Assembly (NCBI RefSeq): GCF_900107535.1
Contig: NZ_FNRA01000004.1
Location: forward strand, 124,001 to 188,000
Direction: 5' to 3'
Length of the DNA stretch: 64,000 nt
From: Pedobacter hartonius
Lineage (GTDB): Bacteria > Bacteroidota > Bacteroidia > Sphingobacteriales > Sphingobacteriaceae
Shown here: positions 45,024 to 53,010 of the stretch, in pieces
Layout of the letters: each line of letters starts with the position of its first letter
Numbering within the stretch: position 1 is the first letter of the stretch
Position numbers and translations under genes: made by a program
Notes under the pieces: generated by a model
The model's database searches: none
What the model was told of the DNA's origin: nothing
Seen by the model: only the letters and a program-made list of their open reading frames with translations

Positions 45024-45491
45024 TTATTTTTTACCTTTAATTTGATAGTAATGCGTAAGTTCTATTAACGTATCAATGGTAGCATGATATTTTTTTGCGC
45101 CTACAACTTTAATATGCTCTATCAAAAGTTCATTTGTTAGTTCGTCCATCTCCTTATAAAATAGCTTACCGCTTTCGGTCAGATACAACTTGGATAACCG
45201 GGCATCTGAAGTACTTTTCTCCGCTTTGACCAAATCATAAGAAACCAGTTTCTTTACAATACGGCTTGCACCTTGCTTGGTAACCCCCGTGAGCGCAGCC
45301 AGTTCGCTGTTCGATATTCCGGACAACCCTATCCGCATGAAGAATGATAAGTAAGTGAATTGAAAATCCGGATAAGTGGAAAAATCAAAATTCTTTTTGA
45401 ACCACTCTTCCAGCGCTCTGTCAAGCACATATAAAATCCGGTAAATATTTCGGTCACGATCTTCAAAGTTGGTCAGCTCAGTTGATTTCAT
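45024..45491 (-). CDS. MarR-family transcriptional regulator
   Basis: A 155-residue winged-helix protein. The recognition segment is ISNSELAALTGVTKQGASRIVKKLVSYDLVKAEKSTSDARLSKLYLTESG (about 58-107), typical of MarR. It diverges from a broken HlyD/EmrA gene. A large palindrome lies between them at 45567-45606 and is the likely operator. Such regulators usually repress efflux genes until a toxic compound binds. A TACCTTTG at 45496-45503 (minus) lies only 4 bp from the ATG. Confidence 0.92.
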   Translation of the reverse strand: MKSTELTNFEDRDRNIYRILYVLDRALEEWFKKNFDFSTYPDFQFTYLSFFMRIGLSGISNSELAALTGVTKQGASRIVKKLVSYDLVKAEKSTSDARLSKLYLTESGKLFYKEMDELTNELLIEHIKVVGAKKYHATIDTLIELTHYYQIKGKK

Positions 45492-45566
45492 TTTTCAAAG
45501 GTAGCGGTTTTTGCAAAGAAGAAATTGTCACCAGTAAGTAAATAGTAAATAAAATTCCTTATTTAT

Positions 45567-45610
45567 GGTAAACACTATTGACTGTTTATGGTCAATGGTG
45601 TTTACCTTTG
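45567..45610. promoter_or_regulatory. MarR-type operator and promoter of the HlyD remnant
   Basis: Two 16-bp arms (45567-45582 and 45591-45606) pair with one mismatch around 8 bases; the cores are GGTAAACACTATTGAC and GTCAATGGTGTTTACC. The right arm overlaps a -7 element TACCTTTG (45603-45610), and a TTGAC lies about 23 bp upstream, so binding would block the promoter. Confidence 0.65.
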
Positions 45611-45639
45611 TGGCATAAAATATCTGATAAATAGAAACT

Positions 45640-46257
45640 ATGCAAGAAACTTATTTACCAACACCGCCTGCTCCGGCTTTGCCACTCTAGTGGTCTTTAA
45701 TTTGTCTGATAGCGATTACTGTATTGTATTTCGGCTGCAAAAAGATTTTTCGTATGCTGAATTATGAAAGCACTGATAATGCCCAGGTAGAGAGCGTTAC
45801 CATCCCTGTATTAAACAGGGCTTCGGGCTTTATACAGATTTATCAATTGAAAGATTATCAATCTGTCACTAAAGGCCAGGTACTACTAAAAATAGATGAC
45901 CGCGAATATAGGATTGCTGTACAGCAGGCCGAAGCAGAACTGGCGGCCGCAAAGGCTGAACTTGCGGGCGCAGAAGCCCAGATTAATAACATTTCCTCCA
46001 ACAGAAGCGTAGCTACCGCCGGAGTCAGTATTGAGCAGGTAGCAATCGATAAAGCAAAACGCGATCTTAATCGTGACCAGGCATTGTTTAACGAGGGCTC
46101 AATCACCCGGCATCAACTGGAAAACAGCAGTTCAGCTTATCAGACTGCCCTCAGACAAGTGGCCTCAAGCCTTGCGGTGGTTGATCAGGTGATGTCTATT
46201 GGTAAAGGGATACTGAGGATTAATTGTTTAAGACACCGAACAACATACGGTGTTTGA
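45640..46257 (+). pseudogene. HlyD/EmrA-family efflux adaptor, nonsense-mutated and 3'-truncated
   Basis: The natural start is ATG 45640 (MQETYLPTPPAPALPL), but an in-frame TAG stops it after 16 residues. The same frame then continues with the membrane anchor, ESTDNAQVESVTIPVLNRASG, a lipoyl-like half (YQLKDYQSVTKGQVLLKIDDREY) and an Ala/Glu-rich coiled coil. The match ends near 46190, before the second lipoyl half and beta-barrel. About half of a normal EmrA is missing. A shortened protein from an internal start near 45754 is conceivable but would lack the anchor. Confidence 0.85.
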
Positions 46258-46267
46258 ACCTGTCCAA

Positions 46268-46429
46268 AACCCATATAGAACTTATGTAAAACCCGTATCT
46301 CTGCTGGGGTTGGTCTGGGGTTGATCTGCGGTTGCGCTGAGGTTACGTGCTCATACCCAGATGAACCCCAGACCAACCCCAGCACAACAGCACCGAAAAT
46401 GCGGGTTTTGTATGAGTTCTATACGTGTT
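46268..46429. repeat. 162-bp imperfect inverted-repeat element with 11-bp tandem units
   Basis: Inner arms 46303-46328 and 46358-46383 pair at 25 of 26 positions (core CTGGGGTTGGTCTGGGG). Outer arms 46272-46295 and 46402-46425 pair at 20 of 24, and three of the four differences are G-U compatible. The left inner arm and loop consist of four 11-bp units of the form CTGNGGTTNNN (46304-46347). A separate hairpin (ACACCG/CGGTGT) lies just before it near 46232-46253. No coding potential. It looks like a mobile or interspersed palindromic repeat, placed where the HlyD gene is cut off. Confidence 0.75.
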
Positions 46430-46769
46430 CAGTATCAGTTTATACCCCTTTATTACCAGCACATATCACTATCATAAAACCGTTTTGATGGAAGCTTGTA
46501 CCTCTTTAAGATGTATTTGTATTCTCAAATGATGTATCCTTTTGTGGATATGGCTTAGAGAAGGGGTATTGATACAGCGATACATTCAGCGAATTTTAAA
46601 AATAAAGGGATAGATAGTAGTTTATTTTAGTAAATTTCAGTGACTAAAATTTAACAACCTATATCAGCGGTCTAACTTTGTTTTTTAAAAGTATGTTCAG
46701 GTTACTTACACAGCTGATTTTTGTTAAATCACAAAGTCTTTTTTTAAGACCAGCAGCTGGCACGAATGT
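46430..46769. other. Intergenic region after the repeat element
   Basis: About 340 bp without a supportable gene. ATACCCCTT (46442-46450) and AAGGGGTAT (46561-46569) form a distant inverted repeat, which may be chance. Confidence 0.4.
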
Positions 46770-46826
46770 CACTTGCTAATTTTTAACTTAAGTTAAAAAT
46801 TAGCAAGTGAGTAAAGTTTAATTTTG
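46770..46826 (+). promoter_or_regulatory. Promoter with 40-bp perfect palindrome (Crp/Fnr-like box, copy 1)
   Basis: Bases 46770-46809 form a perfect 40-bp palindrome centred on TTAACTTAAGTTAA. Its centre (46789.5) is 29.5 bp from the -7 element TAATTTTG at 46819-46826. No -33 TTTG is evident. The layout fits activator binding near -41.5. Confidence 0.65.
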
Positions 46827-46852
46827 GTAATATAAATACTAAACATCATATC

Positions 46853-47446
46853 ATGACAACAACAACAAATCAATCCAATTCTTACGTTTCCAGCGAGGCT
46901 GTTGAAACCGCGACGTCATTACGCAAATTGTACTTTACCCGTGTAGCATTTTCGGTGTTATGGATTATCCTTGTGGTAACATTGGGTAAAACCGATAATA
47001 CCATAGCTACAATACTGTTTATTATTTACCCTGCCTGGGATCTTGTGGCAACATTTTTGGATATCAAAGCGAATCCACCTGCTTCGAACAAAACCCCACA
47101 ATATATTAATGCAGCAATTAGTGTGATTACAACGATTGCCGTGATTGTTGCGCTGCAGACCGGTATTCCCCAAGCATTAATGGTATTCGGTGCATGGGCA
47201 TCGCTCACTGGCTTAATGCAGTTGGTCCTGGGCCTTCGCCGTCGTAAACATTTTGAAGGGCAATGGCCAATGATCATCAGTGGTGCTCAATCCATGTTAG
47301 CCGGCGGATTCATCATTTATACAGCACATGTTCCAAACCAGGGGATAGCTTCATTGGCAGGATATTCCGCGTTCGGAGCATTTTATTTTGCATTAGCCGC
47401 TTTCCGTTTAAGTAAAACAATCAAAAACGTAACCGTTGGCGCTTAA
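46853..47446 (+). CDS. DUF308/HdeD-like multi-pass membrane protein
   Basis: A 197-residue protein with a polar N terminus (about 1-25) and about six transmembrane helices, including VAFSVLWIILVVTLG and ALMVFGAWASLTGLMQLVLGLRRRKHFEGQWPMIISGAQSMLAGGFIIY. It resembles DUF308/HdeD-type proteins, some of which are linked to acid or stress resistance. It is transcribed alone from a promoter sharing its palindrome with two other genes in this window. Confidence 0.65.
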   Translation: MTTTTNQSNSYVSSEAVETATSLRKLYFTRVAFSVLWIILVVTLGKTDNTIATILFIIYPAWDLVATFLDIKANPPASNKTPQYINAAISVITTIAVIVALQTGIPQALMVFGAWASLTGLMQLVLGLRRRKHFEGQWPMIISGAQSMLAGGFIIYTAHVPNQGIASLAGYSAFGAFYFALAAFRLSKTIKNVTVGA

Positions 47447-47656
47447 AACCGAAAGGCAAGCCGTTAATCTTTATCGTTTATATCATATTGTGTCAACAGC
47501 AAAATATCTATCCTTAATGGTTACCGGGCAAGCGGTAACATCGGTTGCTGAACTTGCAAACAGGTTTCCCCGGGTGGGAGGCTAAAGGATGGGTAGAAGA
47601 TGATGCACATTACGCAGGCGACGAAGCTGTCGTTGTGACCAATGATAGTGTTAAAG
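47447..47656 (+). other. Possible unrecognised gene remnant
   Basis: Two short peptides in different frames look coding-like (VTGQAVTSVAELANRFP, then PGWEAKGWVEDDAHYAGDEAVVV) and run into the palindrome at 47657. They may be one frameshifted fragment. I cannot assign a family. Confidence 0.25.
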
Positions 47657-47698
47657 CAAAAGTTCAGGTGGCTGCAATTGCAGCCACCTGAACTTTTG
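47657..47698. terminator. Perfect 42-bp palindromic terminator
   Basis: Bases 47657-47698 are a perfect palindrome with 21-bp arms and no spacer (core GTGGCTGCAATTGCAGCCAC), flanked by A and T runs. It lies between the convergent DUF308-like and oxidoreductase genes. Confidence 0.8.
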
Positions 47699-47713
47699 TC
47701 GAATTATCCGAAA

Positions 47714-49105
47714 TTAATCCTTTAAAGCCATAAATAAATTATTCAGCGACTCGGAATAGGTAGGGTGTGCAAAAATGTAATTACGGATCTTATCGTAAGT
47801 AATGCCGCCCTCCATTGCCATTTGCAATACGCTCATAATTTCACCGCCCTCGGTACCAATTACGGCAACGCCTAATATCTTTTTAGTTTCAGGGTCTACC
47901 ACTGCTTTCATAAATCCCCGGGTGTCACCGGTTTCAATAGCCCGTGCCACACTTGTCATGGGGAGTTTGGCTACCTTATAATTCAGGCCCTGCTTTTTCG
48001 CTTCACTTTCGGAAATACCTACCCGTCCCAATTCCGGATCTGTAAACATGCAATAGGGAACAGGCCTGTCTTGTATGTCCAGGTCTTGCTGATTAATCAG
48101 GTTACCGTAAACAACAATGTAATCATTATAAGCAATATGCGTAAAGGCTGGGCCACCTTTTACATCGCCAAGTGCATAAACACCTTCCTGACTTGTTTCC
48201 AGTTTGCTGTTTACTATGATATTTTCTCTTTCGTCCATCTTTACGCCAGTTTTATCGAGGCCGAGCGTAGCTGTTTGCGGTGCCCTGCCAATGGCAATAA
48301 GCACATGGCTGCAGCTGAGTTCCTGCTCAGTGCCATCAACAATAACTGTAGCACTTATTTTGCCATCTGCCATCTGTTTAAATTTAGTTGTTTTGGCACT
48401 GGTATAAATTTTGATGTCCTCCTTTTCGAGGATGCTGGTGAGTTCTTCAGCTACATCTTCGTCCTCGCGGGATAACAAACGGGACGATTTTTCCAGTATA
48501 GTAACTTTACTGCCAAACCTGCGGAACATCTGACCAAACTCAAGCCCGATATAATTTCCGCCGATGATCAGTAAATGCTCGGGAACTTCTTCCAGTTCGA
48601 GAATGGTGGTTGAGGTCAGGTATTCGATAGCATTCAAACCTTCTATATCCTGAGGAATAATTGTTTTTGCTCCTGTATTGATGAAAATCTGGTCGGCCTT
48701 AAATTCCTGTGCATTTCCGTTGTCATTAGGTTTTACAGAAATGGTTTTGATATCGGTAAAGGTCGCCTCACCAAAGAGCAGGTCGAGATTCGGCGTTTTT
48801 TCAAGTCCCGCCTGTCCGCCTTTGCGCCATTGAAGCACAATATCGTCCTTTCGTTTTTTAACCTGACGTAAATCGACTGTATATCCATTTATGGTAACAC
48901 CCATTTCATTAGGTTGACCGGCTAAATAGGCCAAACGCGCACTTGCTACCATGGTTTTAGTAGGTGTACAGCCATCGTTTACGCAAGTACCGCCAATAAA
49001 GCGTTTTTCTATCAATAATGTTTTTTTACCAGCTTCAGCCAGTTTTTTTGCCAGGGGGGTACCCGCCTGGCCTGATCCTATAATTATACAATCGTATTTT
49101 TTCAT
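47714..49105 (-). CDS. Pyridine nucleotide-disulfide oxidoreductase (MerA/RclA-like, without mercury-binding Cys)
   Basis: A 463-residue flavoprotein. It has the FAD-binding GxGxxG (IIGSGQAGTPLA, 9-20), the redox-active disulfide in GGTCVNDGCTPTK (about 39-51), the NAD(P)H-binding GGNYIGLEFG (about 180) and the dimerisation-domain HPTYSESL near the C terminus. The C-terminal Cys pair of mercuric reductase and any N-terminal HMA domain are absent. It is therefore more like RclA-type or general disulfide reductases used against oxidants or metals. The substrate is unknown. Confidence 0.85.
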   Translation of the reverse strand: MKKYDCIIIGSGQAGTPLAKKLAEAGKKTLLIEKRFIGGTCVNDGCTPTKTMVASARLAYLAGQPNEMGVTINGYTVDLRQVKKRKDDIVLQWRKGGQAGLEKTPNLDLLFGEATFTDIKTISVKPNDNGNAQEFKADQIFINTGAKTIIPQDIEGLNAIEYLTSTTILELEEVPEHLLIIGGNYIGLEFGQMFRRFGSKVTILEKSSRLLSREDEDVAEELTSILEKEDIKIYTSAKTTKFKQMADGKISATVIVDGTEQELSCSHVLIAIGRAPQTATLGLDKTGVKMDERENIIVNSKLETSQEGVYALGDVKGGPAFTHIAYNDYIVVYGNLINQQDLDIQDRPVPYCMFTDPELGRVGISESEAKKQGLNYKVAKLPMTSVARAIETGDTRGFMKAVVDPETKKILGVAVIGTEGGEIMSVLQMAMEGGITYDKIRNYIFAHPTYSESLNNLFMALKD

Positions 49106-49182
49106 TTTGATTCTGTTTTACGCCTTTTTTTTCATCAGTTTTTCATTTAACATAAATGAAATTTGATGACTTTAAGACTCAA

Positions 49183-49228
49183 CAAACATCGTTAGGACCA
49201 GGGCACTGTTTTTTAACTTAAGTTAAAA
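49183..49228 (-). promoter_or_regulatory. Promoter with Crp/Fnr-like box (copy 2) for the oxidoreductase
   Basis: TTTTAACTTAAGTTAAAA (49211-49228) is a perfect 18-bp palindrome centred at 49219.5. On the minus strand GATGTTTG (49190-49183) lies exactly 29.5 bp from the centre. The remaining sequence up to 49458 shows no further gene. Confidence 0.6.
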
Positions 49229-49458
49229 CGTTGTAATGAACACTTATTTTTAGGTACAACTGGTAATTCTTTACGTCTTGACCAAAAATAAATGGGTAAT
49301 AAGCCAATTACTCCCTTTTCTGAATATCGATGGTAAGTTGATCAGTGATTGCTACATAAAATTTTATCGTAGGCAAAGAATTGAGAGTTCCCTCATCTTT
49401 AGTTGAGGATCAAAACAAGAAACAATTAAATTTTGCTTATATATTGGAAATTTAATTT

Positions 49459-49677
49459 ATGATGGACAGGAGGAAATTCGTAACGCAATCATCATTGGTC
49501 GTGGCGGGGATATTGGCGTCAGCAACAATACCTGCACTCGGCCATACCTATTATCAAGATGCTATGACAGAGAAGCGAGATCAGAAACAGCGCTATCGCC
49601 CAAGAACTAAATCAGGCATGGTGGGAGTTGCAGCAGGGATTGCTTTTCCAGGGAATTCTGTCCAATTGTATCAGTAA
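49459..49677 (+). pseudogene. N-terminal remnant of a Tat-exported aldo/keto reductase (probable)
   Basis: A 72-residue frame starts MMDRRKFVTQSSLVVAGIL, a twin-arginine signal, followed by a linker and RYRPRTKSGMVGVAAGIAF. That phrase resembles the first strand of Bacteroidota Tat-exported aldo/keto reductases (R-Y-R-P-x-T-x-x-G-x-GGVAAGN). It then stops; nearly all of the barrel is missing. A small genuine exported peptide is an alternative. The family assignment is from memory. Confidence 0.45.
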
Positions 49678-49782
49678 GATCAGTGTCAAATAGCTATGTT
49701 TACTATCCCATGCCATATTTACAGACGATATTTTTTATTTTTATAAAATAATATGTTTGAATATTTTCTATCTTTACGATAA

Positions 49783-50379
49783 ATGGATGCGATTTTTAAA
49801 TATTTTGATACTTTTTTAACACTGAGTGCTGAAAGTAAGGAGCTTATAGCGGCTAATCTGGAATATGAACTTATAAAGAAAGGCGACTTCCTTTGGAAGG
49901 CGGGGCAAAGGTGCAACAAATTTTACTTTATAGTATCAGGCATTGCAAGGCTATTCTTTTACACTGACGAAGGGGAAGAAAATACAGTACATTTTATTGT
50001 TGAAAACAGGTTTATAACCGATCTGGAGAGTTTGCGGATGCAAACTCCATCTTCAGTTTCCTGCATCGCGGCGGTGGACTGTAATGTTATAGTCATCAAA
50101 TCACAAACGCTTCAAAAATTTGATAAGGAAGTTTTTGAGTGGCACGAACTGATCAGGAAGATCACAGAGAAAACTATGTTTGACAAAGTCAAAGTCCGTG
50201 ACATCCTGTATCAAAAAGAAGCCAAAGAAAGGTTTTTATCGTTCCTGGAGCATTTCCCGACAATTGCAAACAACGTTCCGGCCAACCAGATAGCGTCTTA
50301 TCTCGGTATTTCTCAGTATACACTCAGCCATTTGAAAAAAGAGATTGCTAAAGATTTTTTGCGAAATCGCAAAAATTAA
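49783..50379 (+). CDS. Crp/Fnr-family transcriptional regulator
   Basis: A 198-residue protein. The cyclic-nucleotide-binding-like fold (about 20-115; LIKKGDFLWKAGQRCNKFYFIVSGIARLFF) lacks an obvious cAMP phosphate-binding cassette. The C-terminal helix-turn-helix (NQIASYLGISQYTLSHLKKEIA, about 167-188) is intact. No Cys cluster for Fe-S binding is seen. A -7 element TATGTTTG lies at 49752-49759. It sits between three genes sharing a Crp/Fnr-type palindrome and is the best candidate regulator for them, although no such box precedes its own gene. Confidence 0.92.
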   Translation: MDAIFKYFDTFLTLSAESKELIAANLEYELIKKGDFLWKAGQRCNKFYFIVSGIARLFFYTDEGEENTVHFIVENRFITDLESLRMQTPSSVSCIAAVDCNVIVIKSQTLQKFDKEVFEWHELIRKITEKTMFDKVKVRDILYQKEAKERFLSFLEHFPTIANNVPANQIASYLGISQYTLSHLKKEIAKDFLRNRKN

Positions 50380-50424
50380 GGGTCAGCATATCAACACTTT
50401 TGTATCGTACAAAATCTAAAGGAT

Positions 50425-50643
50425 ATGAAACAATTTGTCAGACGTTATACTACATTATCGCTCTTGCTGATTTTGTTGCTTCAGTGGCGCAGGTCGTTCG
50501 GCCAAACTACAGGTGATGAAATAATCTGGCTGAATCAGGAAAAAGAGGGGCATATAGAAATCTACAAATCAGGCAATATGGATGTTGGGAAGCCGGTTTG
50601 GATAAAAAATCAGAACGATCTAACTACAGGAATAAACAGATGA
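50425..50643 (+). pseudogene. Truncated DUF2147-like secreted protein remnant
   Basis: The 72-residue frame has a signal peptide (about 1-26, ending SFGQ), then TTGDEIIWLNQEKEGHIEIYKSGN and GKPVWIKNQND. This resembles the first third of DUF2147 proteins, in which a Gly-Leu usually precedes WLNQEK. It then ends at a TGA that overlaps the next gene's ATG (ATGA). The rest of the domain is gone, suggesting a deletion that fused it to the dehydratase gene. Confidence 0.55.
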
Positions 50644-51611
50644 AAAAAGTGTTCATAACAGGCGGGTCAGGTTTTGTGGGACAAAGCCTAATCCCATTAT
50701 TGGTAGAAAAAGGATATTTAGTCAGTGCCCTGGCGCGTTCGCAAAGTGCTATTGACAAGGTTGAAAAATTGGGTGCAGTTGCCATTGAAGGTGATGTGAA
50801 CAATACGGAAGCCATTACTAAGGGTGTAAAAAATGCTGAAACTGTGTTTCATCTGGCAGGTTATGTTGATTTCTTTGCAAGCGAAAAAGAATTATATGAT
50901 CTTCACGTAAAAGGGACGGATTTAGTCCTGAGAGAATCTCAAAAGGCAGGCGTTACTAACTTTGTTTATTTGGGTGCAGCATCAGTTATCATGAACGGCC
51001 GGCCCATAAAGAATGCAGATGAGGGGTTTATATCTGATCACCTGATTGATGGGTATTCAAAAACAAAGCTAGCAGCAGAAAAATTGGTTTTAGAGGCTAA
51101 TGCATCCTCATTCAGAACGATTTCAATCCGTCCACCGCTGATTTGGGGCAAGGGTGACCCTAATCTTCCTGAAATTATGGAAGCCATCAGAAAGGGTCAA
51201 ATGCAATTTATTGGCGATGGACTACACAAGATCGTTACCGGCAATGTAAAAAATGTATGCGAAGCACTGTTGTTAGCAGAACAGCGCGGCACCGGCGGAG
51301 AATTTTATTTTATCACTGATGGTGAACAGGTAGTTTTTAAAGACTTTATCAGAAAATATCTGGCTACTCAGGGTGTCGCTGTTCCGGACAAGTTTGTTTC
51401 AATTGGAACTGCTAAGTTTATTGCAGGCGTAATGGAATTTTTCTGGAAAATTTTTCGTTTAAAAGGGCATCCGCCTTTATATAGGGCAATGATAAACATA
51501 CTTGGCATAGAATTTATCACCAGTGATGCAAAAGCGAGAAAAGACCTTGGTTATAAGTCTTTTGTAACTGTCGAACAAGGTTTAGCCGTAATGAGATCGC
51601 CTGAAATATAA
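50640..51611 (+). CDS. NAD(P)-dependent epimerase/dehydratase (extended SDR, 3-beta-HSD-like)
   Basis: A 323-residue Rossmann-fold enzyme. It has the nucleotide-binding TGGSGFVGQSL at 7-17, AGYVDFF in the position of a later SDR motif, and the catalytic Tyr-Lys in DGYSKTKLAAEKL near 141-153. The C-terminal half resembles 3-beta-hydroxysteroid-type or sugar reductases. ATG 50640 overlaps the stop of the preceding remnant (ATGA), so it may be translationally coupled. The substrate is unknown. Confidence 0.88.
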   Translation: MKKVFITGGSGFVGQSLIPLLVEKGYLVSALARSQSAIDKVEKLGAVAIEGDVNNTEAITKGVKNAETVFHLAGYVDFFASEKELYDLHVKGTDLVLRESQKAGVTNFVYLGAASVIMNGRPIKNADEGFISDHLIDGYSKTKLAAEKLVLEANASSFRTISIRPPLIWGKGDPNLPEIMEAIRKGQMQFIGDGLHKIVTGNVKNVCEALLLAEQRGTGGEFYFITDGEQVVFKDFIRKYLATQGVAVPDKFVSIGTAKFIAGVMEFFWKIFRLKGHPPLYRAMINILGIEFITSDAKARKDLGYKSFVTVEQGLAVMRSPEI

Positions 51612-51664
51612 AAGAAGTTACCTGAATGTCACTATAGGGCTAACGGTGAAAGTTTACAGGCCGG

Positions 51665-51701
51665 TAAAAAGCTTGCAAATTTTAAAATAGCAGGCTTTTT
51701 A
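51665..51701 (+). terminator. Terminator after the SDR gene
   Basis: TAAAAAGCTTGC (51665-51676) pairs with GCAGGCTTTTTA (51690-51701) with one wobble or mismatch and a 13-nt loop; a T run ends the stem. Confidence 0.7.
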
Positions 51702-52024
51702 TCAAAATAGCTGAACAGAACAGTAAGTAGAAGTGTAAGCATTTCTAATGGTTTTCAATTGATATACTAGTCTTCTTTGTTTTCACTGATTAGTTTTGAC
51801 ATCGTAGATTTCTACAGCCTTAAAGGAGATGATTTTTGGGCTGCGGGCGTTCCGGATTATTCCGGAATTACCAGGATAAGGAAACAATTGAGGTTCCATG
51901 GTATTATGCAAGGAATATCGTTGGATAAACGATTTGATAAGCCGAATGGTGACGGCTTTCAAAAGTCTACGCTACACTGACACTTGATAAAAGTATATAT
52001 AGTATTATTGTATGACATAACCCG
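51702..52024. other. Intergenic region before the AraC gene
   Basis: About 320 bp. A short frame with a TTG start at 51777-51980 has no recognisable match and is not called. A possible promoter for the AraC gene should lie near its end, but I cannot fix it. Confidence 0.4.
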
Positions 52025-52924
52025 ATGATGAGCGCTAAATCAATTGATAGCTTTTATGAACAGTATGTTGACGGGGAAATAGTATTTCAGAACGATTTCC
52101 TTGGTCACTTTAACCTTTTATCCTGGGGAAACCTGCAAAAAGATCAGTCCCGTTGTGAGCAATTACAGAGAAAGCCTTTTTACAAAATTGCATTGCTTTC
52201 CGGCGAAGGTGTTTACAGCGTAAATAACAGGCAAATCCCGGTGTCTGGTAACACCATCGTGTTTACACAACCCATGTTACGAACCGGATTCAAAACTGAG
52301 GATGAACATTTTGACGGAACATTTATTGTATTCAGTGAAAGCTTTTTAAAAGGAACCAACAGGGCAGCACTCACAGAGTTGCCGATCTTTAGAAATAGAA
52401 ATATCTACACACAATCCTTAACGAACCCTGAATATGAGGAATTTCGGCGGATTTTCGATCAGGTGACTGCGGAATTCACATCCGATTATCCCTTTAAAGA
52501 GCACCTGGTAAGAAATCGTTTGTCAGATATTATTCATCACATTCAAAAATCAGACAAAGACCTGTTGATGGTGGAACCCGAACAAAATAGGGATATAGAA
52601 GACCTTTTTATTAAAGTTTTAGAAGATGCTTTTTACAATGTGAATATACACCGCGTATTAGAAGACAAATCCCCGGCATATTTTGCGCAGCTTTTGGGTA
52701 TTTCCGTAGATCAGCTGAACAGAAATATTAAGCGGACAACCGGAAGAACCACGTTATCCATCATTCATGAACGAATAATAGAAGAAGCCAATATACTCTT
52801 AAAATACACTGTTTACAGTGTTAAGGAAATTGCCTGGTGCCTTCACTTCCAGGAGGCATCCCACTTTCAGAATTTTTATAAAAAACATACTGGTGTCACT
52901 CCAATGGAATACCGGACAGCATAG
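52025..52924 (+). CDS. AraC-family transcriptional regulator
   Basis: A 299-residue protein. The N-terminal cupin-like sensor (about 20-170; KIALLSGEGVYSVNNRQIPVSGNTIVFTQP) precedes two helix-turn-helix units (about 200-297), the second with VKEIAWCLHFQEASHFQNFYKKHTGVTPMEYR. It stands 86 bp upstream of the NmrA-like reductase gene on the same strand and probably controls it or the nearby exporter. Confidence 0.93.
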   Translation: MMSAKSIDSFYEQYVDGEIVFQNDFLGHFNLLSWGNLQKDQSRCEQLQRKPFYKIALLSGEGVYSVNNRQIPVSGNTIVFTQPMLRTGFKTEDEHFDGTFIVFSESFLKGTNRAALTELPIFRNRNIYTQSLTNPEYEEFRRIFDQVTAEFTSDYPFKEHLVRNRLSDIIHHIQKSDKDLLMVEPEQNRDIEDLFIKVLEDAFYNVNIHRVLEDKSPAYFAQLLGISVDQLNRNIKRTTGRTTLSIIHERIIEEANILLKYTVYSVKEIAWCLHFQEASHFQNFYKKHTGVTPMEYRTA

Positions 52925-53010
52925 TTTTTTTTGCAATTCTTCGGCGTCTTTTTGTAGTGTCCACATCACCTTACATTGCTAATATTGCCTGAAATTTATA
53001 ATATCAAGCA

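Noticed and set aside
46304..46347. Four 11-bp units considered as a CRISPR-like or VNTR array
   Set aside because: Units are too short, have no spacers, are part of an inverted repeat arm and lie far from any cas gene.
46442..46569. ATACCCCTT/AAGGGGTAT distant inverted repeat as terminal repeats of an inserted element
   Set aside because: Nine-base arms 110 bp apart without target duplication or ORF are compatible with chance.
47447..47656. DJ-1/PfpI-like remnant before the palindrome
   Set aside because: Only a weak resemblance around VEDDAHYAGDEAVVV; not enough to name a family.
47714..49105. Mercuric reductase as a specific annotation
   Set aside because: The redox disulfide is present, but the C-terminal vicinal Cys pair and mer neighbours are absent, so a general disulfide oxidoreductase call is safer.
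51777..51980. 67-residue frame before the AraC gene
   Set aside because: TTG start and no recognisable motif; composition is not clearly coding.
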